From Magicicada septendecula (lineage: Eukaryota > Arthropoda > Insecta > Hemiptera > Cicadidae), in the NCBI GenBank assembly GCA_034769895.1, contig JAWRYS010000720.1, positions 1 to 64,000 on the forward strand: a stretch of DNA of 64,000 bases, in the 5' to 3' direction. A program made the position numbers and the translations under genes. The notes beneath the pieces were generated by a model. The model did not search any database. It was not told the origin of the DNA and was given only the letters and a program-made list of their open reading frames with translations. Below, piece after piece: positions 52,851-64,000 of this stretch (positions are counted from its first letter, which is position 1; each line of letters opens with the position of its first letter).

Positions 52851-55786
52851 GATATGTTAGAATTTTGCAAAGTTAAAGCCCGGATCCGTGGTAATTGAAA
52901 TAATACACAGCTGTATGATTTTGAGATACTAAGAGTAACAATTTAAAGAGTATTTAATGCAGAATTTATAAGAATTTTCTTTTAAAAGTAAAGTAAAGTA
53001 AGTAAAAAACAAAAAGATGACCATTAAAGCTATTACTTTTATATACTTAGTTAAAATTCAAGAATAACGAGATTTTTTTGCTAATATCCAGAGAGTGAAT
53101 AAATTTATGTAACCTTGGACAAAATACTGATATATACATTGTCATAATTTGTTGGTAAGTAAATTTTACTAACTACGGCAGCTAGTTTAATTAACAGCGA
53201 ACAATTAAACTGGTTCCCTATATGATAATTTACTTGACAGGATTTTACGGTACTAAAATGCGCCATTCTGCTGTGTAAAAAAAAAGATTTAATCGTGTAC
53301 AGAGTGACACATATAAAATGCGCCACGCTGCTAATTTTTAAAAAAAATAATAATTGTGTGCATCGTGATAATTAATTAACAGTAACTTTGTTGAATATAT
53401 AAATTTATTCACTCTGAAATTGTGAACAAATAAATAAATAAAGTTTTAATTAAGAAATAATAATATTAGTATTAGGATATTGCCGTAATAAACAAGTCCC
53501 TGCTGGTAAAAATACTCCATTTTAAACCTGTCAGTATTTACAGGCTATTTCATGTTAGATACGTGTCGAGAAATGTACGATCTCCCCCGTACACAAATAA
53601 GTTGTTTGAATGGCATTCCCTCGTGGACATAACAGACAGTCCAGAACAGGAAATAATCGTGTTTCAGATTGTCCGAATCACCCTCCTTTGTTAACAACCA
53701 CCCCAACGTAAACAATAAGACTCACCAAACAGCTGATCCATTGTGCTATTATAAAAGCAATGAACTCTTCGTGTGTGAAATTCCTTTCCACTATAAAATA
53801 ATATTATCATTTTGTCTCGACTGATAATTGCTAGAAGTACGTAAACTTGAATTGATTTGAGATAATTTTAATTTGATTAATTAGTATAAGATTCTACATG
53901 TAGTAATAGATATATATGTGTGTTTAAATGAATTCAAATTTTATAAGTGTTTGAAATAAAATAAATAATAAGTCCTTTAAATAAAAAGCTGAATAGTATC
54001 CTAACGTGTAATAAAAGTGAAAAGTGTAGTAGTAAAATAAGTAAAGAGAAAATAATAATAAAAGTATATTTGAATCGTGTAAACACCCGGTAGTGGCCTG
54101 TTCGAAAAATAATTCCCCAGCTTGTCAGTATAAGACAAACTCGTTCGTGCAGGAAATAATCGTGTTGAGAATTCTAGTAAGCCACCCCTATTGTTATGAA
54201 AGCCTGCATCGGTAAACAATAAACACCACCCCGTGTATAATACAACGCTTCTTGTGTAAAGTGTTTGTCCCCTCTTGCTTAGTTTGTAACAGCTGATCGT
54301 TTAATAGAAGATAAAGATTCCCCTTCGTGAAATTCCGCTTGTCTCAGTAGAATAAGATATTAGAATTAAGAAAGAATCTAAGGTTGAGTATGGGATCAAC
54401 TTTAGATTACTGTAGTATAATTAAGAGACATAGGGATAAATACGTAATACAGTCACAATGGCGCCGCACTGAAAAGGGTTAATGATAGAGCAGAAAACTA
54501 ACTAATTGAGTTAGAGTATGCTAGTAAAATCAGTCGGGCCACGATATTGTGAAGTTACGAAAACTAAGAGTAATAAATGAATAAATAAATAACATTTATT
54601 TATATATAAATAAAATTAAGTTAGAGGTTAAGAAACGAGAGAAAGGGAACTTCACGAAAGAAAAAGATATCACTGTAGTATTCACTAACGCCGCCCCATC
54701 GTTCTCCTTAAAGTGCAGGAGGATGTGACGATTTAAAAATTATTTAAATAGCACAAATTTAATTTTTGTTCTTATAACAAGTGAGAGTATAATCCACCAT
54801 TATCTGTACCCAGATACCGGTATCAACGTGCAAAAAAAAATCCAGTACGAACATGCTAAGTACAATGTTATTAAGCGAAAACTAATAATTCTTCTAATTA
54901 AATAACAGACGTATTAATAATAAAGGAAATATATAACTCCTAACAAAAATGTAGCATAATTGATACTAGTTAATTAATGGACAATTAATAATAATAAAGG
55001 AAAGAACTACTTTTCTCAGCGCGTAAACCGCGCCAGCTTACAGACTCCCTGCCGCTAAACTAGTCCCAGTCGCCGGAGAATCTTCGACATTTAATCAGGT
55101 CGAAAATGTGTTGTAAAGTTACACTTAGGTGTATGTCGCTAAACAGCGATGTAACAAGACGTTAGTTCTTCTAATCGATTTAATTCAATGTAGCGTTAGT
55201 AAAACTCAAAAACTAGTAATGTAGTACATGGAGGAAATATTAATAATATATAAAAAAAAACTTAGCCGACACATCTCTTTACGAACAGTAAGCGGTAAGA
55301 TATGTTCCTTACCATGTAAAAGTAAACATCAGTGCTGCTAAAATAAAAACAAATTAAATGTAAAAAGTGAACAACCAACACCAGGAGAAAAGTTATTACA
55401 ACAACCGTAAGAACTTCAAGTAGCAGAATCCAACCGTCATGACCTAGACTACAATTCGGAAACAACCAACTAAATGGAGGATCCAGATGAACAACGAACT
55501 ACACCCAAGAATACCTACTGAAGAGGATCATCTCGAACACCCACCGCAGACTCACGTTATATTCAGGTGATATTAAACCATAACGTCTGTGCATAACTTG
55601 TTTTTTTAAAAACCGCAACAAAAAGAACAGTAAAGTTTCTTGTAAAGACTTTTAGATCACTTACAGATTAGCATATAAATGTTTATAATTTCTGTAATGC
55701 TATAGTAATAACCTGATGATGTTTAAAGATAAAGTAATTCTGAAAATTACATCAGACTATTCTTCAAATAGTTTGGATGATGTTGA
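52851..55786. repeat. Monomer copy 19 (B3 type)
   Basis: 2,936 bp. The left end is like copy 17 (AAAATTCAAGAATAACGAG). Private: CTGCTAATTTTTA near 53330, AATACTCCAT, GTACGATCTCCC, GTAAACTTGAATT. It has the A-like CTTGTCAGTATAAG near 54124, where other B copies have CCAG or CCTG. From 54799 (CCACCATTATC) to its end it is near-identical to copy 20, including AACGTCTGTG, CTTACAGATT and GTTTATAATTTC. Confidence 0.97.
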
Positions 55787-58722
55787 GATATGTTAGAATT
55801 TTGCAAAGTTAAAGCCCGGATCCGTGGTAATTGAAATAATACACAGCTGTATGATTTTGAGATACTAAGAGTAACAATTTAAAGAGTATTTAATGCAGAA
55901 TTTATAAGAATTTTCTTTTAAAAGTAAAGTAAAGTAAGTAAAAAACAAAAAGATGACCATTAAAGCTATTACTTTTATATACTTAGTTAAAATACAAGAA
56001 TAAAGAGATGTTTTTGCTAATATCCAGAGAGTGAATAAATTTATGTAACCTTGGACAAAATACTGATATATACATTGTCATAATTTGTTGGTAAGTAAAT
56101 TTTACTAACTACGGCAGCTAGTTTAATTAACAGCGAACAATTAAACTGGTTCCCTATATGATAATTTACTTGACAGGATTTTACGGTACTAAAATGCGCC
56201 ATTCTGCTGTGTAAAAAAAAAGATTTAATCGTGTACAGAGTGACACATATAAAATGCGCCACGCTGCTACTTTGTAACAAAAATAATAATTGTGTGCATC
56301 GTGATAATTAATTAACAGTAACTTTGTTGAATATATAAATTTATTCACTCTGAAATTGTGAACAAATAAATAAATAAAGTTTTAATATAGAAATAATAAT
56401 ATTAGTATTAGGATATTGCCGTAATAAACAATTCCCTGCTGGTAAAAATATTCCATTTTAAACCTGTCAGTATTTACAGGCTATTTCATGTTAGATACGT
56501 GTCGAGAAATGTACGCTCTCCCCCGTACACAAATAAATTGTTTGAATGGCATTCCCTCGTGGACATAACAGACAGTCCAGAACAGGAAATAATCGTGTTT
56601 CAGACTGTCCGAATCACCCTCCTTTGTTAACAACCACCCCAACGTAAACAATAAGACTCACCAAACAGCTGATCCATTGTACTATTATAAAATCAATGAA
56701 ATCTTCGTGTGTGAAATTCCTTTCCACTATAAAATAATATTATTATTTTGTCTCGACTGATAATTGCTAGAAGTACGTAAAATTGAATTGATTTGAGATA
56801 ATTTTAATTTGATTAATTAGTATAAGATTCTACGTGTAGTAATAGATATGTATGTGTGTTTAAATGAATTCAAATTTTATAAGTGTTTGAAATAAAATAA
56901 ATAATAAGTCCTTTAAATAAAAAGCTGAATAGTATCCTAACGTGTAATAAAAGTGAAAAGTGTAGTAGTAAAATAAGTAAAGAGAAAATAATAATAAAAG
57001 TATATTTGAATCGTGTAAACACCCGGTAGTGGCCTGTTCGAAAAATAATTCCCCAGCTTGCCAGTATAAGACAAACTCGTTCGTGCAGGAAATAATCGTG
57101 TTGAGAATTCTAGTAAGCCACCCCTATTGTTATGAAAGCCTGCATCGGTAAACAATAAACACCACCCCGTGTATAATACAACGCTTCTTGTGTAAAGTGT
57201 TTGTCCCCTCTTGCTTAGTTTGTAACAGCTGATCGTTTAATAGAAGATAAAGATTCCCCTTCGTGAAATTCCGCTTGTCTCAGTAGAATAAGATATTAGA
57301 ATTAAGAAAGAATCTAAGGTTGAGTATGGGATCAACTTTAGATTACTGTAGTATAATTAAGAGACATAGGGATAAATACGTAATACAGTCACAATGGCGC
57401 CGCACTGAAAAGGGTTAATGATAGAGCAGAAAACTAACTAATTGAGTTAGAGTATGCTAGTAAAATCAGTCGGGCCACGATATTGTGAAGTTACGAAAAC
57501 TAAGAGTAATAAATGAATAAATAAATAACATTTATTTATATATAAATAAAATTAAGTTAGAGGTTAAGAAACGAGAGAAAGGGAACTTCACGAAAGAAAA
57601 AGATATCACTGTAGTATTCACTAACGCCGCCCCATCGTTCTCCTTAAAGTGCAGGAGGATGTGACGATTTAAAAATTATTTAAATAGCACAAATTTAATT
57701 TTTGTTCTTATAACAAGTGAGAGTATAATCCACCATTATCTGTACCCAGATACCGGTATCAACGTGCAAAAAAAAATCCAGTACGAACATGCTAAGTACA
57801 ATGTTATTAAGCGAAAACTAATAATTCTTCTAATTAAATAACAGACGTATTAATAATAAAGGAAATATATAACTCCTAACAAAAATGTAGCATAATTGAT
57901 ACTAGTTAATTAATGGACAATTAATAATAATAAAGGAAAGAACTACTTTTCTCAGCGCGTAAACCGCGCCAGCTTACAGACTCCCTGCCGCTAAACTAGT
58001 CCCAGTCGCCGGAGAATCTTCGACATTTAATCAGGTCGAAAATGTGTTGTAAAGTTACACTTAGGTGTATGTCGCTAAACAGCGATGTAACAAGACGTTA
58101 GTTCTTCTAATCGATTTAATTGAATGTAGGGTTAGTAAAACTCAAAAACTAGTAATGTAGTACATGGAGGAAATATTAATAATATATAAAAAAAAACTTA
58201 GCCGACACATCTCTTTACGAACAGTAAGCGGTAAGATATGTTCCTTACCATGTAAAAGTAAACATCAGTGCTGCTAAAATAAAAACAAATTAAATGTAAA
58301 AAGTGAACAACCAACACCAGGAGAAAAGTTATTACAACAACCGTAAGAACTTCAAGTAGCAGAATCCAACCGTCATGACCTAGACTACAATTCGGAAACA
58401 ACCAACTAAATGGAGGATCCAGATGAACAACGAACTACACCCAAGAATACCTACTGAAGAGGATCATCTCGAACACCCACCGCAGACTCACGTTATATTC
58501 AGGTGATATTAAACCATAACGTCTGTGCATAACTTGTTTTTTTAAAAACCGCAACAAAAAGAACAGTAAAGTTTCTTGTAAAGACTTTTAGATCACTTAC
58601 AGATTAGCATATAAATGTTTATAATTTCTGTAATGCTATAGTAATAACCTGATGATGTTTAAAGATAAAGTAATTCTGAAAATTACATCAGACTATTCTT
58701 CAAATAGTTTGGATGATGTTGA
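55787..58722. repeat. Monomer copy 20 (B3 type, sister of 21)
   Basis: 2,936 bp. The left ~1.1 kb has a set of changes shared only with copy 21 at an offset of exactly 2,936 bp: TTTGTAACAAAA, TTTAATATAGAAAT, AACAATTCCCTG, AAATAAATTGTTTG, CAGACTGTCC, ATTGTACTATTATAAAATC, GATATGTATG. The right part repeats copy 19's right part. Private: TTGAATGTAGGGTTAG near 58121. Confidence 0.97.
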
Positions 58723-61658
58723 GATATGTTAGAATTTTGCAAAGTTAAAGCCCGGATCCGTGGTAATTGAAATAATACACAGCTGTATGATTTTGAGATA
58801 CTAAGAGTAACAATTTAAAGAGTATTTAATGCAGAATTTATAAGAATTTTCTTTTAAAAGTAAAGTAAAGTAAGTAAAAAACAAAAAGATGACCATTAAA
58901 GCTATTACTTTTATATACTTAGTTAAAATACAAGAATAAAGAGATGTTTTTGCTAATATCCAGAGAGTGAATAAATTTATGTAACCTTGGACAAAATACT
59001 GATATATACATTGTCATAATTTGTTGGTAAGTAAATTTTACTAACTACGGCAGCTAGTTTAATTAACAGCGAACAATTAAACTGGTTCCCTATATGATAA
59101 TTTACTTGACAGGATTTTACGGTACTAAAATGCGCCATTCTGCTGTGTAAAAAAAAAGATTTAATCGTGTACAGAGTGACACATATAAAATGCGCCACGC
59201 TGCTACTTTGTAACAAAAAAAATAATTGTGTGCATCGTGATAATTAATTAACAGTAACTTTGTTGAATATATAAATTTATTCACTCTGAAATTGTGAACA
59301 AATAAATAAATAAAGTTTTAATATAGAAATAATAATATTAGTATTAGGATATTGCCGTAATAAACAATTCCCTGCTGGTAAAAATATTCCATTTTAAACC
59401 TGTCAGTATTTACAGGCTATTTCATGTTAGATACGTGTCGAGAAATGTACGCTCTCCCCCGTACACAAATAAATTGTTTGAATGGCATTCCCTCGTGGAC
59501 ATAACAGACAGTCCAGAACAGGAAATAATCGTGTTTCAGACTGTCCGAATCACCCTCCTTTGTTAACAACCACCCCAACGTAAACAATAAGACTCACCAA
59601 ACAGCTGATCCATTGTACTATTATAAAATCAATGAAATCTTCGTGTGTGAAATTCCTTTCCACTATAAAATAATATTATTATTTTGTCTCGACTGATAAT
59701 TGCTAGAAGTACGTAAAATTGAATTGATTTGAGATAATTTTAATTTGATTAATTAGTATAAGATTCTACGTGTAGTAATAGATATGTATGTGTGTTTAAA
59801 TGAATTCAAATTTTATAAGTGTTTGAAATAAAATAAATAATAAGTCCTTTAAATAAAAAGCTGAATAGTATCCTAACGTGTAATAAAAGTGAAAAGTGTA
59901 GTAGTAAAATAAGTAAAGAGAAAATAATAATAAAAGTATATTTGAATCGTGTAAACACCCGGTAGTGGCCTGTTCGAAAAATAATTCCCCAGCTTGCCAG
60001 TATAAGACAAACTCGTTCGTGCAGGAAATAATCGTGTTGAGAATTCTAGTAAGCCACCCCTATTGTTATGAAAGCCTGCATCGGTAAACAATAAACACCA
60101 CCCCGTGTATAATACAACGCTTCTTGTGTAAAGTGTTTGTCCCCTCTTGCTTAGTTTGTAACAGCTGATCGTTTAATAGAAGATAAAGATTCCCCTTCGT
60201 GAAATTCCGCTTGTCTCAGTAGAATAAGATATTAGAATTAAGAAAGAATCTAAGGTTGAGTATGGGATCAACTTTAGATTACTGTAGTATAATTAAGAGA
60301 CATAGGGATAAATACGTAATACAGTCACAATGGCGCCGCACTGAAAAGGGTTAATGATAGAGCAGAAAACTAACTAATTGAGTTAGAGTATGCTAGTAAA
60401 ATCAGTCGGGCCACGATATTGTGAAGTTACGAAAACTAAGAGTAATAAATGAATAAATAAATAACATTTATTTATATATAAATAAAATTAAGTTAGAGGT
60501 TAAGAAACGAGAGAAAGGGAACTTCACGAAAGAAAAAGATATCACTGTAGTATTCACTAACGCCGCCCCATCGTTCTCCTTAAAGTGCAGGAGGATGTGA
60601 CGATTTAAAAATTATTTAAATAGCACAAATTTAATTTTTGTTCTTATAACAAGTGAGAGTATAATCCACCCTTATCTGTACCCAGATACCGGTATCAACG
60701 TGCAAAAAAAAATCCAGTACGAACATGCTAAGTACAATGTTATTAAGCGAAAACTAATAATTCTTCAAATTAAATAACACACGTATTAATAATAAAGGAA
60801 ATATCTAACTCCTAACAAAAATGTAGCATAATTGATACTAGTTAATTAATGGACAATTAATAATAATAAAGGAAAGAACTACTTTTCTCAGCGCGTAAAC
60901 CGCGCCAGCTTACAGACTCCCTGCCGCTAAACTAGTCCCAGTCGCCGGAGAATCTTCGACATTTAAGCAGGTCGAAAATGTGTTGTAAAGTTACACTTAG
61001 GTGTATGTCGCTAAACAGCGATGTAACAAGACGTTAGTTCTTCTAATCGATTTAATTCAATGTAGCGTTAGTAAAACTCAAAAACTAGTAATGTAGTACA
61101 TGGAGGAAATATTAATAATATATAAAAAAAAACTTAGCCGACACATCTCTTTACGAACAGTAAGCGGTAAGATATGTTCCTTACCATGTAAAAGTAAACA
61201 TCAGTGCTGCTAAAATAAAAACAAATTAAATGTAAAAAGTGAACAACCAACACCAGGAGAAAAGTTATTACAACAACCGTAAGAACTTCAAGTAGCAGAA
61301 TCCAACCGTCATGACCTAGACTACAATTCGGAAACAACCAACTAAATGGAGGATCCAGATGAACAACGAACTACACCCAAGAATACCTACTGAAGAGGAT
61401 CATCTCGAGCACCCACCGCAGACTCACGTTATATTCAGGTGATATTAAACCATAACTTCTGTGCATAACTTGTTTTTTTAAAAACCGCAACAAAAAGAAC
61501 AGTAAAGTTTCTTGTAAAGACTTTTAGATCACTTAAAGATTAGCATATAAATGTTTGTAATTTCTGTAATGCTATAGTAATAACCTGATGATGTTTAAAG
61601 ATAAAGTAATTCTGAAAATTACATCAGACTATTCTTCAAATAGTTTGGATGATGTTGA
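58723..61658. repeat. Monomer copy 21 (hybrid of copy-20 left and B2 right)
   Basis: 2,936 bp. The left part is almost the same as copy 20. By 60671 the shared CCACCATTATC is back to CCACCCTTATC, and the right part has B2 markers (AACACACG, ACATTTAAGCAGG, CTCGAGCACC). Private: TTCTTCAAATTAAAT near 60766 and AACAAAAAAAATAATT near 59214. Confidence 0.97.
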
Positions 61659-64000
61659 GATATGTTAGAATTTTGCAAAGTTAAAGCCCGGATCCGTGGT
61701 AATTGAAATAATACACAGCTGTATGATTTTGAGATACTAAGAGTAACAATTTAAAGAGTATTTAATGCAGAATTTATAAGAATTTTCTTTTAAAAGTAAA
61801 GTAAAGTAAGTAAAAAACAAAAAGATGACCATTAAAGCTATTACTTTTATATACTTAGTTAAAATACAAGAATAAAGAGATGTTTTTGCTAATATCCAGA
61901 GAGTGAATAAATTTATGTAACCTTGGACAAAATACTGATATATACATTGTCATAATTTGTTGGTAAGTAAATTTTACTAACTACGGCAGCTAGTTTAATT
62001 AACAGCGAACAATTAAACTGGTTCCCTATATGATAATTTACTTGACAGGATTTTACGTTACTAAAATGCGCCATTCTGCTGTGTAAAAAAAAAGATTTAA
62101 TCGTGTACAGAGTGACACATATAAAATGCGCCACGCTGCTACTTTGTAAAAAAAATAATAATTGTGTGCATCGTGATAATTAATTAACAGTAACTTTGTT
62201 GAATATATAAATTCATTCACTCTGAAATTGTGAACAAATAAATAAATAAAGTTTTAATTAAGAAATAATAATATTAGTATTAGGATATTGCCGTAATAAA
62301 CAAGTCCCTGCTGGTAAAAATATTCCATTTTAAACCTGTCAGTATTTACAAGCTATTTCATGTTAGATACGTGTCGAGAAATGTACCCTCTCCCCCGTAC
62401 ACAAATAAGTTGTTTGAATGGCATTCCCTCGTGGACACAACAGACAGTCCAGAACAGGAAATAATCGTGTTTCAGATTGTCCGAATCACCCTCCTTTGTT
62501 AACAACCACCCCAACGTAAACAATAAGACACACAAACAGCTGATCCATTGTGCTATTATAAAAGCAATGAACTCTTCGTGTGTGAAATTCCTTTCCACTA
62601 TAAAATAATATTATCATTTTGTCTCGACTGATAATTGCTAGAAATACGTAAAATTGAATTGATTTGAGATAATTTTAATTTGATTAATTAGTATAAGATT
62701 CTACGTATAGTAATAGATATGTATGTGTGTTTAAATGAATTCAAATTTTATAAGTGTTTGAAATAAAATAAATAAAAAGTCCTTTAAATAAAAAGCTGAA
62801 TAGTATCCTAACGTGTAATAAAAGTGAAAAGTGTAGTAGTAAAATAAGTAAAGAGAAAATAATAATAAAAGTATATTTGAATCGTGTAAACACCCGGTAG
62901 TGGCCTGTTCGAAAAATAATTCCCCAGCTTGCCAGTATAAGACAAACTCGTTCGTGCAGGAAATAATCGTGTTGAGAATTCTAGTAAGCCACCCCTATTG
63001 TTATGAAAGCCTGCATCGGTAAACAATAAACACCACCCCGTGTATAATAAAAAGCTTCTTGTGTAAAGTGTTTGTCCCCTCATGCTTAGTTTGTAACAGC
63101 TGATCGTTTAATAGAAGATAAAGATTCCCCTTCGTGAAATTCCGCTTGTCTCAGTAGAATAAGATATTAGAGTTAAGAAAGAATCTAAGGTTGAGTATGG
63201 GATCAACTTTAGATTACTGTAGTATAATTAAGAGACATAGGGATAAATACGTAATACAGTCACAATGGCGCCGCACTGAAAAGGGTTAATGATAGAGCAG
63301 AAAACTAACTATTTGAGTTAGAGTATTCTAGTAAAATCAGTCGGGCCACGATATTGTGAAGTTACGAAAACTAAGAGTAATAAATGAATAAATAAATAAC
63401 ATTTATTTATATATAAATAAAATTAAGTTAGAGGTTAAGAAGCGAGAGAAAGGGAACTTCACGAAAGAAAAAGATATCACTGTAGTATTCACTAACGCCG
63501 CCCCATCGTTCTCCTTAAAGTGCAGGAGGATGTGACGATTTAAAAATTATTTAAATAGCACAAATTTAATTTTTGTTCTTATAACAAGTGAGAGTATAAT
63601 CCACCCTTATCTGTACCCAGATACCGGTATCAACGTGCAAAAAAAAATCCAGTACGAACATGCTAAGTACAATGTTATTAAGCGAAAACTAATAATTCTT
63701 CTAATTAAATAACAGACGTATTAATAATAAAGGAAATATCTAACTCCTAACAAAAATGTAGCATAATTGATACTAGTTAATTAATGAACAATTAATAATA
63801 ATAAAGGAAAGAACTACTTTTCTCAGCGCGTAAACTGCGCCAGCTTACAGACTCCCTGCCGCTAAACTAGTCCCAGTCGCCGGAGAATCTTCGACATGTA
63901 AGCAGGTCGAAACTGTGTTGTAAAGTTACACTTAGGTGTATGTCGCTAAACAGCGATGTAACAAGACGTTAGTTCTTCTAATCGATTTAATTCAATGTAG
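61659..64000. repeat. Monomer copy 22 (partial, most divergent)
   Basis: 2,342 bp, cut by the window end. It has the greatest number of private changes: TTTACGTTACTA, TTACAAGCTATTT, GTACCCTCTCC, GGACACAACAG, AGACACACAAACAG, AGAAATACG, CTACGTATAG, AATAAAAAGTCC, ATAATAAAAAGCTTC (the only AAGCTT site I saw), CCCTCATGC, AGAGTTAAG, ACTATTTGAG, GTATTCTAG, AGAAGCGAG, AATGAACAATT, TAAACTGCGCC and GAAACTGTG. The extra divergence could mean that the array edge is near. Confidence 0.96.

Larger units (their letters stand above)
1..64000. repeat. Macrosatellite array, ~2,936-bp monomer, 21.8 head-to-tail copies
   Basis: The motif GATATGTTAGAATTTTGCAA recurs at 1, 2937, 5874, 8811, 11748, 14685, 17622, 20558, 23499, 26434, 29371, 32308, 35245, 38181, 41108, 44044, 46980, 49915, 52851, 55787, 58723 and 61659, giving unit lengths of 2927-2941 bp. 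Each unit matches the next over its full length, with only scattered substitutions and small indels. All units have the same orientation, with no spacers, inserted transposons or flanking unique DNA. The unit is AT-rich and has no recognisable gene. Length variation comes mainly from A-run slippage, an 8-bp deletion in copy 14 and a 4-bp insertion in copy 8. The phase (where a unit 'begins') is arbitrary, because both array ends are outside the window. I infer a eukaryotic satellite; the host species is not determinable. Confidence 0.98.

Noticed and set aside
1..64000. CRISPR array or other prokaryotic repeat system
   Set aside because: The repeats are contiguous 2.9-kb units without unique spacers, with no cas-like or any other coding sequence.
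1..64000. rDNA, histone or snRNA tandem gene cluster
   Set aside because: No conserved rRNA core, histone-like frame, or snRNA or tRNA box motif was recognised in the monomer on either strand.
1..64000. Whole array as an assembly artefact (one unit copied repeatedly)
   Set aside because: Copies carry distinct, ordered private and shared variants, including hybrids and an 8-bp deletion, which simple duplication of a consensus would not create. The exact copy number still needs read support.

Overview
The window is one uninterrupted tandem array: 21 complete copies and one partial copy (about 80%) of an AT-rich monomer of about 2,936 bp, all head to tail in the same orientation. It starts at a monomer boundary chosen arbitrarily at base 1 and ends inside copy 22, so neither edge of the array is visible. 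No base lies outside the repeat and nothing has inserted into it. I see no convincing protein-coding gene: stop codons are dense in all frames, the longest open frames (67-138 codons) mostly begin only at GTG or TTG, and they change length with single substitutions between copies. There is no rRNA, tRNA, histone, snRNA or CRISPR signature that I can recognise. A 64 kb non-coding array of near-identical 2.9 kb units points to a eukaryotic nuclear genome (macrosatellite or long-monomer satellite, possibly heterochromatic or pericentromeric). The AT-rich composition is compatible with an arthropod or another invertebrate, but the species cannot be read from the sequence.

Layout. Copies 1-11 and the left part of copy 12 (1 to about 33.1 kb) form a very homogeneous 'A' domain. 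From about 33.2 kb to the end the copies are of a distinct, more varied 'B' family, recognisable at many fixed sites. B contains at least three sub-haplotypes (here B1: copies 12 right part, 13, 15, 16 left part; B2: copies 14, 17 and the right part of 21; B3: copies 18-20 and the left part of 21), arranged in a patchwork that implies unequal exchanges of one, two and three units. Copy 9, inside the A domain, carries a short B-type tract at its left end, which looks like gene conversion. Copy 22 has the most private changes.

Inside the monomer (coordinates of copy 1; add the copy start minus 1 for the others): a 325-bp segment bounded by a perfect 17-bp inverted repeat and holding a 61-bp-offset direct repeat (243-567); two diverged copies of an older block (about 791-935 and 1295-1487); an AT palindrome with a TATA-like core (1733-1765); an odd-centred palindrome that exists in three haplotypes (1818-1832); a 12-bp palindrome GATACCGGTATC (1964-1975); the most GC-rich stretch, with four short hairpins (2170-2300); a T-poor, exon-like tract ending at a splice-donor-like CAG|GTGATA and containing a 27-codon frame (about 2510-2720); and a pair of adjacent hairpins just before the unit end (2884-2922). 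Variation in the hairpin cluster falls mostly in loops or preserves pairing, so the best candidate for unexplained function is a structured, possibly transcribed, repeat RNA. That is inference and needs expression and covariation data.
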